Shown: piece by piece, positions 1-11,501 of the stretch
Layout of the letters: every line of letters begins with the position of its first letter
Numbering within the stretch: the stretch's first letter is position 1
Assembly: GCA_937863205.1 (NCBI GenBank)
Contig: CALMGA010000344.1
Location: forward strand, 1-28,294
DNA length: 28,294 nucleotides
Source of the DNA: an uncultured Beijerinckiaceae bacterium
GTDB lineage: Bacteria; Pseudomonadota; Alphaproteobacteria; Rhizobiales; Beijerinckiaceae
Direction of reading: 5' to 3'
Made by a program: the position numbers and the translations under genes
Notes under the pieces: model-generated
What the model saw: the letters and a program-made list of their open reading frames with translations, nothing else
Databases searched by the model: none
What the model was told of the DNA's origin: nothing

Positions 1-56
1 CGCCCTGAGGAGCCGGGCCTCTACCTTATCCTGACGGCAGGCCGCTGCCGCCGGGC

Positions 57-1368
57 TCAGGCCAGCTGGTGCACGATCGCGCCGGCGACGAGGGTCAGCT
101 TGACCCGGCCATCGAGCCGCGCCTCGTCGAAAGGCGTGTTCTTGCAACGCGAGCGCAGCTTGGCCGGGTCCACCACGAAGGGCTCGTCCGGGTCGAAGCG
201 GATGAGGTCGGCCGGAGAGCCGACGGTCAACCGGCCCTGCGGCAGGCGCAGGATGTCGGCCGGCCGCGTCGACATCGCCCGCAGCAGTACAGGCAGCGCG
301 AGGTGACCGGCGGTGACCAGGCGCAGCGACGCCGACAGCATGGTTTCCACGCCCACCGCGCCGGTCTCCGCCTCCGCAAAGGGCAGGCGCTTGACTTCGA
401 CGTCCTGGGGATTGTGGTCGGACATGATGCCGTCGATCAGACCCGAAGCGACGCCCTCGCACAGCGCGAGCCTGTTCTCCTCGCTGCGCAGGGGTGGCGA
501 GAGCTTCAGGAACGTCCGATAGTCCCCGATATCGTTCTCGTTCAGCGTCAGGTGGTTGATCGAGGTGGCGCAGGTCACGGGCAGTCCAGCCGCCTTGGCG
601 GCGGCGATCACGGCCAGCGAGGCGGCGGTGGTGACGCAGGCGGCGTGATAGCGCGCCCCGGTCAACGCAACGATGCGCATGTCGCGTTCCAGGACGATGG
701 TTTCGGCCTCCCCGGGAATGCCGTTGAGCCCGAGACGCGAGGCCAGCTCGCCCTCGTTCATCACGCCGTCGGCGGCCAAGTCGGGATCCTGCGCGAAGTG
801 GATGGTGAGGGCGTCGAAGTCGCGGGCATAGGTGAGGGCGCGGCGCAGGATGCGGGCGTTGCGCAGGCTGCGCCCGCCTTCCGAGAAGGCGATGGCGCCG
901 GCCTGGAGCAGCAGTCCGATCTCCGCGAGATCCTCGCCGCGCAGTCCCTTGGTCAAAGCGGCGCAGGGCAGGATGCGAGCCCGCCCGGTGTCGCGCGCAC
1001 GGCGCAGCAGGAAGTCCACCACCGCCGGATCGTCCACCGGCGGATTGGTGTTGGGCGAGGCGAGGAGCGAGGTGACGCCGCCCGCCGCGGCGGCGGCGGT
1101 GGCGGTGGCGATCGTTTCCCGGTATTCGGCGCCGGGCTCGCCCACGAAACATTGCATGTCGACGAGCCCGGGCGCGACCACGTCGCCGCCGCAGTCGATC
1201 GCGCGAACGCCGTCCGGCAGGTTGGCGGCTGTGACGCCCGGCCCCACCTCCACGATGAGGCCGCGCCCAGTTCGGACGCCGCCGCGAACTTGCGTGTCCG
1301 CGGCGGGGTCGATCAGGCGGGCGTTGACCAACGCGAGAGGTTGGGCGAGGGCTCCGGCCGGGCCGGCT

Positions 1369-1376
<8 letters not shown>
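57..1376 (-). CDS. Dihydroorotase-like protein, probably noncatalytic (PyrC'/PyrX type)
   Basis: A 439-residue amidohydrolase-fold protein of the type I dihydroorotase family, directly downstream of pyrB; its start codon overlaps the pyrB stop by 8 bp, so translation is probably coupled. The usual metal-binding HxH in the 'DxHxHxREPG' segment is absent: residues 73-82 read [10 protein letters not shown], so the two histidines are Gln75 and Phe77. The later 'HxCHxST' ligand segment reads HAACVTT, with the second His replaced by Cys. The Asp of the C-terminal segment (SDHNP) is kept. In Pseudomonas an inactive dihydroorotase homologue (PyrC') is needed for assembly of active aspartate carbamoyltransferase; by analogy I infer a structural role here and a genuine catalytic pyrC elsewhere. 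Automatic annotation would probably call it dihydroorotase. Family membership is secure; lack of activity is inferred from the residues. Confidence 0.88.
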
Positions 1377-2313
<937 letters not shown>

Positions 2314-2404
2314 CGAGGCATCGTCTATCCCCAGCCGAAGGGCCGAGTCAAAGACGATCGGCGCAGCAACCCGCCCGGCCGAGAGGGACGCAGCCGGCGC
2401 GACT

Positions 2405-3247
2405 CTACTCCGCCGGCACCGCCCGCGCCTCGGCGATGGCACCCTGCCCTGGGCTCACCGAACCGGCGGGATAGGCAAGATAAAGGGCGAGGCCGGTGAA
2501 AAGAAAGCCGCCGACCAAGTTGCCGATGATGGTCGGCAACTCGTTGACCAGCAGGAACTGGCTCACGGTGGTGCCGGCGCCGAGCATGATGCCGAGCGGA
2601 AACAGCGACATGTTGACGACGGCGTGCTCGAAGCCCTGACCAAAGAAGATCAGGATCGGCAACCAGCAACCGAGGATCTTGCCGACCGAGGTGGCGGAGC
2701 ACAGCGCCATGGTGACGCCGAGGCACACCATCCAATTGCACAGCATGGCACGCACGAAGCAGGTCAGAACGCCCTGCGCGCCGAGCGCGTAGAAACCCGC
2801 CGTGCGCGCCGTCACCGCAGCCGTGAGCTTGGCGATGACGGGATCGGCGAGGTCGTGGCCGCCCTTCGAGAGCGAAAGATACATCAGCCCCGCGAGGATC
2901 AGGGCGCCGACGAAATTGCCGACAAAGGTGACGACCCAGTTGGCGAGCAGCTGCGACAGGGTCGCCCGCTTGGCCATCACCGCCATCGGCAACAGGGCGA
3001 AGCTGCCGGTGATGAGGTCGAGCCCGAGGACCACGATCATGGAGAAGCCGACGGGGAAGATCAGCGCGCCAACGATCGGCACGCCGGTCTGCGTGGCGGC
3101 GGTGAAGGCCAGCGTCGTGGCCACGCCAAGAAAAGCGCCGGCCAGCGCCGAGCGCACGAACAGTTCGGTGACCGTCAGGCGGGTGCGTGCCACGCCCGTC
3201 TCGATCATCGCCTGCACCACCTGCGCGGGCTTGTATGCATCCACCAT
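2405..3247 (-). CDS. Formate/nitrite transporter (FNT) family channel
   Basis: A 280-residue membrane protein with about six hydrophobic segments and the FNT hallmarks: [43 protein letters not shown] and [16 protein letters not shown]. The His in the FEHAVVNM segment corresponds to the conserved pore histidine of FocA/NirC. These pentameric inner-membrane channels carry formate, nitrite or hydrosulfide; sequence reading alone does not tell which. The ATG at 3247 is preceded by a purine-rich GGGGGAACAGG stretch. The gene lies 91 bp upstream of pyrB on the same strand, so cotranscription is possible though no functional link is known. Upstream lies the intergenic region with three 13-bp direct repeats. 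Confidence 0.92.
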   Translation of the reverse strand: MVDAYKPAQVVQAMIETGVARTRLTVTELFVRSALAGAFLGVATTLAFTAATQTGVPIVGALIFPVGFSMIVVLGLDLITGSFALLPMAVMAKRATLSQLLANWVVTFVGNFVGALILAGLMYLSLSKGGHDLADPVIAKLTAAVTARTAGFYALGAQGVLTCFVRAMLCNWMVCLGVTMALCSATSVGKILGCWLPILIFFGQGFEHAVVNMSLFPLGIMLGAGTTVSQFLLVNELPTIIGNLVGGFLFTGLALYLAYPAGSVSPGQGAIAEARAVPAE

Positions 3248-3343
3248 GACGTGCCTGTTCCCCCAAAGAAGCGATCATCTGCGCTGCAAGATATGCACCA
3301 ACGTGGCGCCCAAGCCGATCGGATCGGCAGGCCAAGGCGCCAC

Positions 3344-3382
3344 CGGCATGACGTGGCGGCATGACGTGGCGGCATGACGTGG
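3344..3382. repeat. Three tandem 13-bp direct repeats (CGGCATGACGTGG)
   Basis: Three perfect adjacent copies of a 13-bp unit lie in the 313-bp noncoding interval (3248-3560) between the divergent channel gene and topA. A related ATGACGTG occurs again at the channel start (3247-3254 region). The array ends about 97 bp upstream of the channel ATG and about 180 bp upstream of topA. A period of 13 is not a multiple of three, consistent with noncoding DNA. It could be an iterated protein-binding site or slippage product. Otherwise I see no gene, RNA or clear terminator in this interval; its right half also contains loose repeats of CTTGGC/GTGAGCT. Confidence 0.8.
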
Positions 3383-3560
3383 CGGGCCGAGCGCTACGGA
3401 CTTGGCGCCGTTGGCTTGGCATCGTGAGCTCGACGCCGTGAGCTTGGCGTCAGGTGCCGCACGCACCATATGGCTGCTCCGAAGCGGTCGAAACCCGGCA
3501 CGCCGCTGCGCCCGCCTGGAGCGCTCACAAGGCTGGGCGCCGAGAAGGGAACCGCATCGA

Positions 3561-6511
3561 ATGGACGTCGTCATCGTCGAGTCGCCTGCCAAGGCCAAGA
3601 CGATCAACAAGTACCTTGGCAAGAACTACGAGGTGTACGCCTCCTACGGCCACATCCGCGACCTGCCCTCCAAGGACGGGTCCGTTGATCCCGACCAGGA
3701 TTTCGCGATGATCTGGGACGTCGACGCCAAGTCGGCGAAGCGGATGTCGGACATCGCCCGCGCCGTCAAGGACGCCGACCGGCTGATCCTGGCCACCGAC
3801 CCGGACCGCGAGGGCGAGGCGATCTCGTGGCACGTGCTGGAAGTGCTGCGCGGCAAGAAGGTGCTGAAGGGCAAGGAAGTGTCGCGCGTCGCCTTCAACG
3901 CGATCACCAAGCAGGCCGTGCTCGACGCGATGGCGAAGCCCCGCGAGATCGACGTGGCGCTGGTCGACGCCTATCTCGCCCGCCGGGCGCTGGACTACCT
4001 CGTCGGCTTCAACCTGTCGCCGGTGCTGTGGCGCAAGCTGCCCGGCGCCCGCTCGGCCGGGCGGGTGCAGTCGGTGACGCTTCGCTTGGTCTGCGAGCGC
4101 GAGCTGGAGATCGAAACCTTCGTCCGCCAGGAATACTGGTCGTTGGCAGCCTTCCTGAAGACCGGCGACGGCAGTCCTTTCACCGCCCGCCTCGCCGGCG
4201 CCGATGGAACCAAGCTCGGCCGCCTCGACATCAAGACCGAGGCGGAGGCGCGCTCGCTGCAGGACGCACTGGAGGCCAGCGCCTACCGCGTCGCCAAGGT
4301 CGAGGCCAAGCCGGCCAGACGCAATCCGCAGCCGCCCTTCACCACCTCGACCATGCAGCAGGAAGCCTCGCGCAAGCTCGGCTTCAACCCCAACCGCACG
4401 ATGCAGCTCGCCCAGCGCCTCTACGAAGGCGTGGAGATCGCCGGCGAAACGGTCGGCCTGATCACCTACATGCGGACCGACGGCGTCGACATGGCCCCGG
4501 AGGCGGTGGAAGCGGCGCGCCGTGTCATCGCCGCCGAGTTCGGCCCGCGCTACGTGCCCAAGGTGCCGCGCAAATATACGGTGAAGGCGAAGAACGCCCA
4601 GGAAGCGCACGAGGCAGTGCGCCCGACCGATCCGGCGCGCCTGCCTAAACAGGTGGCACGCCTGCTCGATCCCGACATGTTTAAACTCTACGAGCTGATC
4701 TGGGTGCGCACCACGGCGAGCCAAATGGAATCAGCCGAGCTGGAGCGCACCACCGTCGACATTGTCGGCGAGGGCAAGGGATGTCGCTTCGACCTGCGCG
4801 CCACCGGCCAGGTGATCCGCTTCGAGGGCTTCCTCAAGCTCTACCAGGAAGGTCGCGACGATGCGGCCGCGCCGGGCAGCGAGGACGAAGAGGGCGGACG
4901 GCTGCCGCCGATGAGGGCGGGCGACAAGCTCGCCAAGGACAAGGTGAGCGCCGAACAGCACTCCACCGAGCCGCCGCCGCGCTTCACCGAGGCGACCGTC
5001 ATCAAGCGGATGGAAGAGCTCGGCATCGGGCGCCCGTCGACCTATGACGCAACCATCCAGACCCTGCTCGCCCGCGAATACGTCCGCATCGACAAGAAGC
5101 GGCTGGTGCCCGAAGACAAGGGCCGCCTCGTCACCGCCTTTCTGGAGTCCTTCTTCGCCCGGTACGTCGGCTATGATTTCACCGCCGACCTGGAAGGCAA
5201 GCTCGACCGCATCTCCAACCACGAGATCGATTGGCGTGCCGTGCTGCGCGACTTCTGGCAGGATTTCTCCGAAGCCATCGCCGGCACCAAGGACCTGCGC
5301 ACCACCGAGGTGCTCGACAACCTCAACGAGGTGCTCGGCCCCAACATCTTCCCCAAGCGCGAGGACGGCGGCGACCCGCGCCAGTGCCAGCTTTGCGGCA
5401 ACGGGCAGATCAGCCTCAAGCTCGGCAAGTTCGGCGCCTTCATCGGCTGCTCGAACTATCCCGAATGCAAGTACACCCGGCAGATCGGGCAGGCGGAGGG
5501 CGTGGAGGCCGAGGCCGGCGGTCCCAAGGTGCTGGGGCGGGATCCCGCGTCCGAAGACGAAGTGACGCTGCGCGACGGGCGGTTCGGACCCTACATCCAG
5601 CTCGGGGAGGGCGAGAAGCCGAAACGATCCTCGCTGCCCAAGGGACTGGCGCCGGGCGAGGTGACGCTGGAAAAGGCTTTGGCCCTGCTCTCCCTGCCGC
5701 GCGAAGTCGCCCGCCATCCCGCAACCAAGGAGCCGATCCTCGCCGCGCTCGGCCGCTACGGACCGTATGTGCAGCACGGCAAGACCTACGCGAACCTCGG
5801 CAAGGACGACGATGTGCTCGATATCGGCGGCAATCGCGCCATCGACTTGATCGTCGCCAAGGAGAGCGGCCTGAGCGGACGGCGCTTCGGCGGCGCGGCG
5901 GAAACTGCCGCCAAGGTGCTGGGCGACCATCCCAAAGGTGGACAAGTGTCGTTGCGCGCCGGCCGCTTCGGTCCCTACGTCAGCCACGACAAGATCAACG
6001 CGACGCTTCCCAAGGACGCCGACGTCACGACCTTCACGCTGGAAGACGCGCTCGTCCTGCTGGCTGCCAAGGCGAGCGGCGGCGGGGCGGGCGGCGGCGC
6101 CATCCATGGTCGCCTGCTCGGCGAGCATCCGCAGGGTGGCGCGATCACGGTGCGCCAGGGCCGCTTCGGTCCCTACGTCAATCACGGCAAGATCAACGCC
6201 ACCTTGAAGCGCGACCAGTCGTCCGACGAACTGACGCTTGAGGAGGCGATCCGCCTCGTCGAGGACAAGGGCGGTGCCGACGTCGGTCCGAGCAGGTCGG
6301 CCGGCGGCGGCAAGACTGCAGCCGGCAAGGCGTCGGGCAAGACACCGGGCAAGACACCGGGCAAGACGACGCCGGCGGAAACCGGGCGCGCCAAGACGCT
6401 CGCGAAGGCGCCCGCCGCCGTTCGGAAGGCGCCGCCGCCGGGTCGCAAGACCTCGGCGGCAGCTCCGACCGCGGCGGCCGGCAAGGCGCCGGCGAGGAAG
6501 AAGAGCATGGC

Positions 6512-6515
<4 letters not shown>
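3561..6515 (+). CDS. topA: DNA topoisomerase I
   Basis: A 984-residue type IA topoisomerase that relaxes negative supercoils by single-strand cleavage. The N-terminal Toprim domain opens with VVIVESPAKAKTI and contains ATDPDREGEAISWH with the metal-binding acidic residues. The catalytic tyrosine is Tyr303 in GLITYMRTDGVD. One complete four-cysteine zinc module is present (Cys609, Cys612, Cys630, Cys636). After it come four 'GRFGPYV'-type repeats of the alphaproteobacterial TopA C-terminus, and a Lys/Pro/Ala-rich disordered tail containing GKTPGKTPGKT. The ATG at 3561 was chosen because it begins the Toprim domain and has AAGGGA about ten bases upstream; the frame's upstream extension is unlike any TopA. 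The stop overlaps the start of the RNase R gene, forming an operon. Confidence 0.97.
6335..6370 (+). repeat. 12-bp tandem repeat in topA tail
   Basis: Three consecutive copies of a GGGCAAGACACC unit (the last diverged) encode repeated Gly-Lys-Thr-Pro in the basic C-terminal tail of topoisomerase I. The period keeps the reading frame, so copy-number change would only lengthen or shorten the disordered tail. Confidence 0.8.
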
Positions 6516-8836
<2,321 letters not shown>

Positions 8837-8887
8837 GCCGCCGCCGTCCTATATATGAACGCGTGGTCGTGCGCGCGAAAGAACAGA

Positions 8888-9436
8888 ATGTCGAAGATTG
8901 CGGAGGAGCGGTCGCCGCCGGCTCCACGGGGCATATTGGTCGCGTTGAAGCGCGGTCTGCGCGGGCGCTGCCCGGCGTGCGGCGAGGGACGAACCCTGCA
9001 CGGCTACGCCAAGGTGAACGATCACTGCCCCGCGTGCGGTGAAGAGCTGTTCCATCACCGCGCCGACGACTTCCCGCAATATCTCACCATCTTCGCGGTC
9101 GGGCACGTGCTGGTCGCCGCCCTGCTCGTCGTTGACGATCTTTGGCCCGATCTGCCGATGGGCCTGCATTACGCGCTCTGGCCGAGCTTGGTGGTGACGC
9201 TGTCGCTCTGGCTGCTGCCTGTGTTCAAAGGGACGCTTGTGGCCTATCAGTGGGCGCTGCGGATGCACGGCTTCGAGACGGCCCACGCGGCGTCCCAGCC
9301 GGCGTCCCAGCCGGCGTCCCAGCCGGCGTCCCATGCGGCGCCGCATCTCGTGCCTCATGCCGCGCCCGCGCAGGCGCTGTCCAATGGAGGCGAAGCGATC
9401 GGGGGGCCCGATCGGGTCCAGCGTTCGGCGGCCTGA
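8888..9436 (+). CDS. DUF983 family membrane protein
   Basis: A protein of 182 residues from the preferred ATG at 8888 (an in-frame ATG at 8855 would add 11 residues and has no visible ribosome site). It begins with the family pattern RGLRGRCPACGEG...HCPACGEEL, two CxxC pairs suggesting zinc binding, followed by HRADDFPQY and two hydrophobic segments (roughly IFAVGHVLVAALLVV and LWPSLVVTLSLWLLPV). The last 50 residues are an Ala/Pro/Ser/His-rich tail with SQPA repeats that is not part of the conserved domain. The function of DUF983 proteins is not established. It lies 51 bp after rnr, a familiar neighbourhood for this family in Rhizobiales. Confidence 0.85.
   Translation: MSKIAEERSPPAPRGILVALKRGLRGRCPACGEGRTLHGYAKVNDHCPACGEELFHHRADDFPQYLTIFAVGHVLVAALLVVDDLWPDLPMGLHYALWPSLVVTLSLWLLPVFKGTLVAYQWALRMHGFETAHAASQPASQPASQPASHAAPHLVPHAAPAQALSNGGEAIGGPDRVQRSAA
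9289..9336 (+). repeat. 12-bp tandem repeat in DUF983 tail
   Basis: Three perfect copies of GGCGTCCCAGCC plus one diverged copy encode the SQPA repeats of the DUF983 protein tail. The unit is in frame, so copy-number change is tolerated. No spacers separate the copies, so it is not a CRISPR. Confidence 0.85.
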
Positions 9437-9488
9437 TCGCGCATCGATCCCGCCCGTGCGGGACGGTGGAGGCCCCACCCGACGGTTG

Positions 9489-10664
9489 ATGGAAGCGTTT
9501 TGGGCGCAATGCCCGGCGGTTCCGATCCTCGTGGTGACCACCTGCGGCTGTGCGCTGTCGATGCTGGCGGCATTCCTGTCCGTGCATCTGCATCTCGCCG
9601 GGTTCAGCGCCCGCGCCATCGGCTTCAATGCGGCCGCCGCCGGTGTCGCGGCTCTCGCCGTGGCGCCGTTCATCCCGTGGGCGGCGGTGCGGCTGGGAAC
9701 GGCACCGCTCCTCCTTTGCTCGCTTGCGATGAGCGTTGCATCGCTGGCCGGCTTCGCGCTCACGCGCGGCTTCACCGCCTGGTTCGTGCTGCGCGCGATC
9801 GAGGGCGGATGCGCGACCGTTCTTTTCGCCTTGAGCGAGTATTGGATCACGAGGCGGCCGGCACCGGACTGGCGCGGGCCGGTGATCGGCGCCTACGTCG
9901 GCTGCGTGGCACTGGGCTTCGCGCTGGGGCCGGCGCTTCTCATGCTGCCGGGCGTCACCGGCGATCGGCCCTTGTTCCTCGCGATGGGCCTGTTTGCCGG
10001 TGCCGCCGTCCTGCTGTGCCTGCGGTTTCGGGACGCCCCGGCGGTCGAACGCCGGCAAAGGTTGGGGCTGCTGCATTGCTTCCGCGTGGCGCCGGCCGTT
10101 CTGTTGGCCGCCCTCCTGCATGGAGCGATCGAAACATCGGGTCTCAACCTGTTGCCGGTATTCGCCGCCTCGGCCGGCGCCGATCTCGCCCGCGGCACCT
10201 TGTTCGCCAGTCTTTTCATCCTCGGCAACGGCTTGCTGCAGCTCCCGATCGGCGTGTTGGCCGGGCGATTCGACCGCAGTCGCATGCTTGCCGCACTGGC
10301 GGCCCTGGCCGCGTGCGGGGCCGTCCTGCTCGCCCTTACGGGCGCGACGCGCCTGCCCTTCGCCGGCGGCCTGCTTCTATGGGGCGGCATCGTGGGCAGC
10401 TTCTATCCCGTCGGCCTGGGCGAACTTCCCCGCCGCTTCGCTCAGGCCGACCTCATGGCCGCGAACTCGGCCTATGTGATGGCCTACGCGCTTGGAACGC
10501 TGCTTGGGCCACCGATCGTCGGCGAGGGCCTCGACCTCGCACCACCCTCGGGCTTCTTCTACGCAATGGCCGGCCTGTGCGGTGCCTATCTCGTCGCGAC
10601 CCGGCTCGTCGCGATCAGGTACGGCCGCCACCAAGGCGACCTCGTCCGCCGCGCCGCGCCATGA
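9489..10664 (+). CDS. Major facilitator superfamily transporter
   Basis: A 391-residue polytopic membrane protein with about twelve hydrophobic segments in two halves separated by a basic cytoplasmic loop (FRDAPAVERRQR). The segment ALSEYWITRRPAPDWRG after helix 4, followed by a glycine-rich helix 5 (GFALGPALL), resembles the YcaD-like branch of MFS proteins. Substrate cannot be predicted. The ATG at 9489 immediately precedes the first hydrophobic helix; an in-frame GTG at 9456 is a possible alternative with GGTGGAGG lying between the two. The gene follows the DUF983 gene by 52 bp on the same strand and is probably cotranscribed with it. Confidence 0.87.
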   Translation: MEAFWAQCPAVPILVVTTCGCALSMLAAFLSVHLHLAGFSARAIGFNAAAAGVAALAVAPFIPWAAVRLGTAPLLLCSLAMSVASLAGFALTRGFTAWFVLRAIEGGCATVLFALSEYWITRRPAPDWRGPVIGAYVGCVALGFALGPALLMLPGVTGDRPLFLAMGLFAGAAVLLCLRFRDAPAVERRQRLGLLHCFRVAPAVLLAALLHGAIETSGLNLLPVFAASAGADLARGTLFASLFILGNGLLQLPIGVLAGRFDRSRMLAALAALAACGAVLLALTGATRLPFAGGLLLWGGIVGSFYPVGLGELPRRFAQADLMAANSAYVMAYALGTLLGPPIVGEGLDLAPPSGFFYAMAGLCGAYLVATRLVAIRYGRHQGDLVRRAAP

Positions 10665-10715
10665 GCGTCACCCCGAGCCCCGCCGGAGCCGGCACCACCT
10701 CCGGGATCTGCCGGC

Positions 10716-10743
10716 TTGACAGGGCATCGCGCGGATCTATGGT
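10716..10743 (+). promoter_or_regulatory. Sigma70-type promoter for rpmG
   Basis: A perfect TTGACA at 10716-10721 and TATGGT at 10738-10743 are separated by 16 bp, in the gap between the MFS gene and rpmG. It would give a leader of about 107 nt before the rpmG ATG, and a short terminator-like hairpin lies right after the expected start point. Confidence 0.6.
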
Positions 10744-10751
10744 CGAATGGC

Positions 10752-10779
10752 AGCGATCACCGGAAGGCGGTCGCTTTTT
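10752..10779 (+). terminator. Terminator-like hairpin with T-run upstream of rpmG
   Basis: AGCGA (10752-10756) pairs with TCGCT (10771-10775) and CCG (10760-10762) with CGG (10768-10770), leaving a GAAGG loop and a three-base bulge; five Ts (10775-10779) follow. This is the only T5 run I noticed in a GC-rich window. It may end transcription from the MFS gene, but as it sits just downstream of the apparent rpmG promoter it could also act as an attenuator-like 5' leader element. Confidence 0.5.
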
Positions 10780-10856
10780 CATGGGTGGCGATCCCCAGCG
10801 AGCGCCGCCCCTTCGCAGGTCCATGACATCCGCGGGCCTGGCGGGAAGCAGGTTCG

Positions 10857-11024
10857 ATGGCCAAAGCGGCGATGATCAAGATCAAGCTCGTGTCGAGCGC
10901 GGACACTGGATACTTCTATGTGACGACGAAGAACGCGCGGACCAAGACCGATAAGCTCAGCTTCAAGAAGTATGATCCGGTCGCGCGCAAGCATGTCGAC
11001 TTCAAGGAAGCCAAGATCAAGTAA
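10857..11024 (+). CDS. rpmG: 50S ribosomal protein L33
   Basis: A 55-residue basic protein of the large ribosomal subunit, beginning [20 protein letters not shown] and ending VDFKEAKIK, the exact usual length of bacterial L33. It contains [19 protein letters not shown], typical of the family, and lacks the two CxxC pairs, so it is the zinc-independent form. A GGGAAGCAGG ribosome-binding stretch lies just before the ATG. It has its own promoter (TTGACA/TATGGT) about 107 nt upstream. In many Rhizobiales rpmG lies near pleD-divK, as here, where pleD converges on it across a structured 477-bp gap. Confidence 0.97.
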   Translation: MAKAAMIKIKLVSSADTGYFYVTTKNARTKTDKLSFKKYDPVARKHVDFKEAKIK

Positions 11025-11041
11025 GCCGGGGCCGGCTCACG

Positions 11042-11107
11042 GGGATCGCGCGGGCCTGTTACAGGTCGGCTTGGTCCAAGCGGGTTGATCAAGGCTCAGG
11101 CGATCCC
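11042..11107. repeat. Cluster of short inverted repeats downstream of rpmG
   Basis: GGGATCG (11042-11048) is complementary to CGATCCC (11101-11107). Enclosed are CCTGTTACAGG, CTTGGTCCAAG and the palindrome TTGATCAA (11085-11092). The layout recalls a cloverleaf but the spacing and T-arm do not fit a tRNA. No T-run follows, so it is not a standard terminator. Confidence 0.45.
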
Positions 11108-11200
11108 GCGTGTCGCCAGGGAATCGCCTTCGGCACGGCGGGCACGTAACGTGGCCCATCATCCTCGCCCGCCGATGTGATCCCCTGTACGTCGAGATGG

Positions 11201-11293
11201 CTGCCGTGGGTTCGTGGGTTGAAGTGGCCGGCGACCTGTGATGTTCGGAGGCCACTCCTCAACACACGTCGCCGGCCGACCCCACGGTCCCAG
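11201..11293. repeat. Long irregular hairpin in the rpmG-pleD gap
   Basis: GGCCGGCGAC (11226-11235) pairs perfectly with GTCGCCGGCC (11268-11277). Inside, GTG/CAC, GTT/AAC and GGAG/CTCC continue the helix to a GCCA loop at 11251-11254, giving 20 base pairs in 52 nt. Outside, CCGTGGG (11204-11210) can pair with CCCACGG (11281-11287), and CTG with CAG at the base. No open frame here resembles a protein. It could be part of a noncoding RNA, a palindromic mobile-element remnant or a bidirectional transcription stop between the convergent rpmG and pleD. Confidence 0.55.
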
Positions 11294-11322
11294 GAGATGC
11301 GGCGGACCTGAGCACTCCGCAG

Positions 11323-11400
11323 GGTATCCCACGCGCCGAAAGCGCCACCGAACTCGGTGCCCGGCCTGACGACTCGAGGCCGGGTACTTGGCGCTATACC
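11323..11400. repeat. Compact multi-helix palindromic element (candidate structured RNA)
   Basis: GGTAT (11323-11327) pairs with ATACC (11396-11400); directly inside, AGCGC (11341-11345) with GCGCT (11391-11395). That closes two adjacent hairpins: CACCG/CGGTG (11346-11358 region) and the perfect 8-bp CCCGGCCT (11360-11367) / AGGCCGGG (11377-11384). The helices abut with few unpaired bases, as in a three-way junction. The flanks to 11501 are comparatively AT-rich and hold no recognisable gene. I do not recognise a known RNA family. Confidence 0.5.
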
Positions 11401-11501
11401 ATCGACGGCACAATGTTACCGTCCAAACTCCTAAATGCAAGTCGAATTAGACCAAAGCATTGGAACGTTGTTGGAGATAGTAAACGTCCCCATGGTTGTG
11501 C

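Noticed and set aside
4731..6185. 484-codon open frame opposite topA
   Set aside because: It lies wholly within topA, whose zinc module and C-terminal repeats are intact in the other frame.
9289..9336. CRISPR-like repeats
   Set aside because: The units are contiguous, in frame and without spacers.
11022..11037. Terminator directly after rpmG (GCCGGGGCCGGC)
   Set aside because: The palindrome has almost no loop and no T-run, so I could not support an intrinsic terminator.
11042..11107. Possible tRNA
   Set aside because: Acceptor-like 7-bp pairing exists but the overall length is too short, and no GTTC-type T-arm or valid anticodon arm can be drawn.
11159..11440. 93-codon open frame in the rpmG-pleD gap
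   Set aside because: Arg/Pro/Trp-rich sequence without ribosome site; it coincides with the inverted repeats, which explain it better.
11025..11501. tmRNA, 6S RNA or RNase P RNA
   Set aside because: None of the remembered core sequences of these RNAs (such as the RNase P GAGGAAAGTCC segment or a tag-peptide frame) is present.
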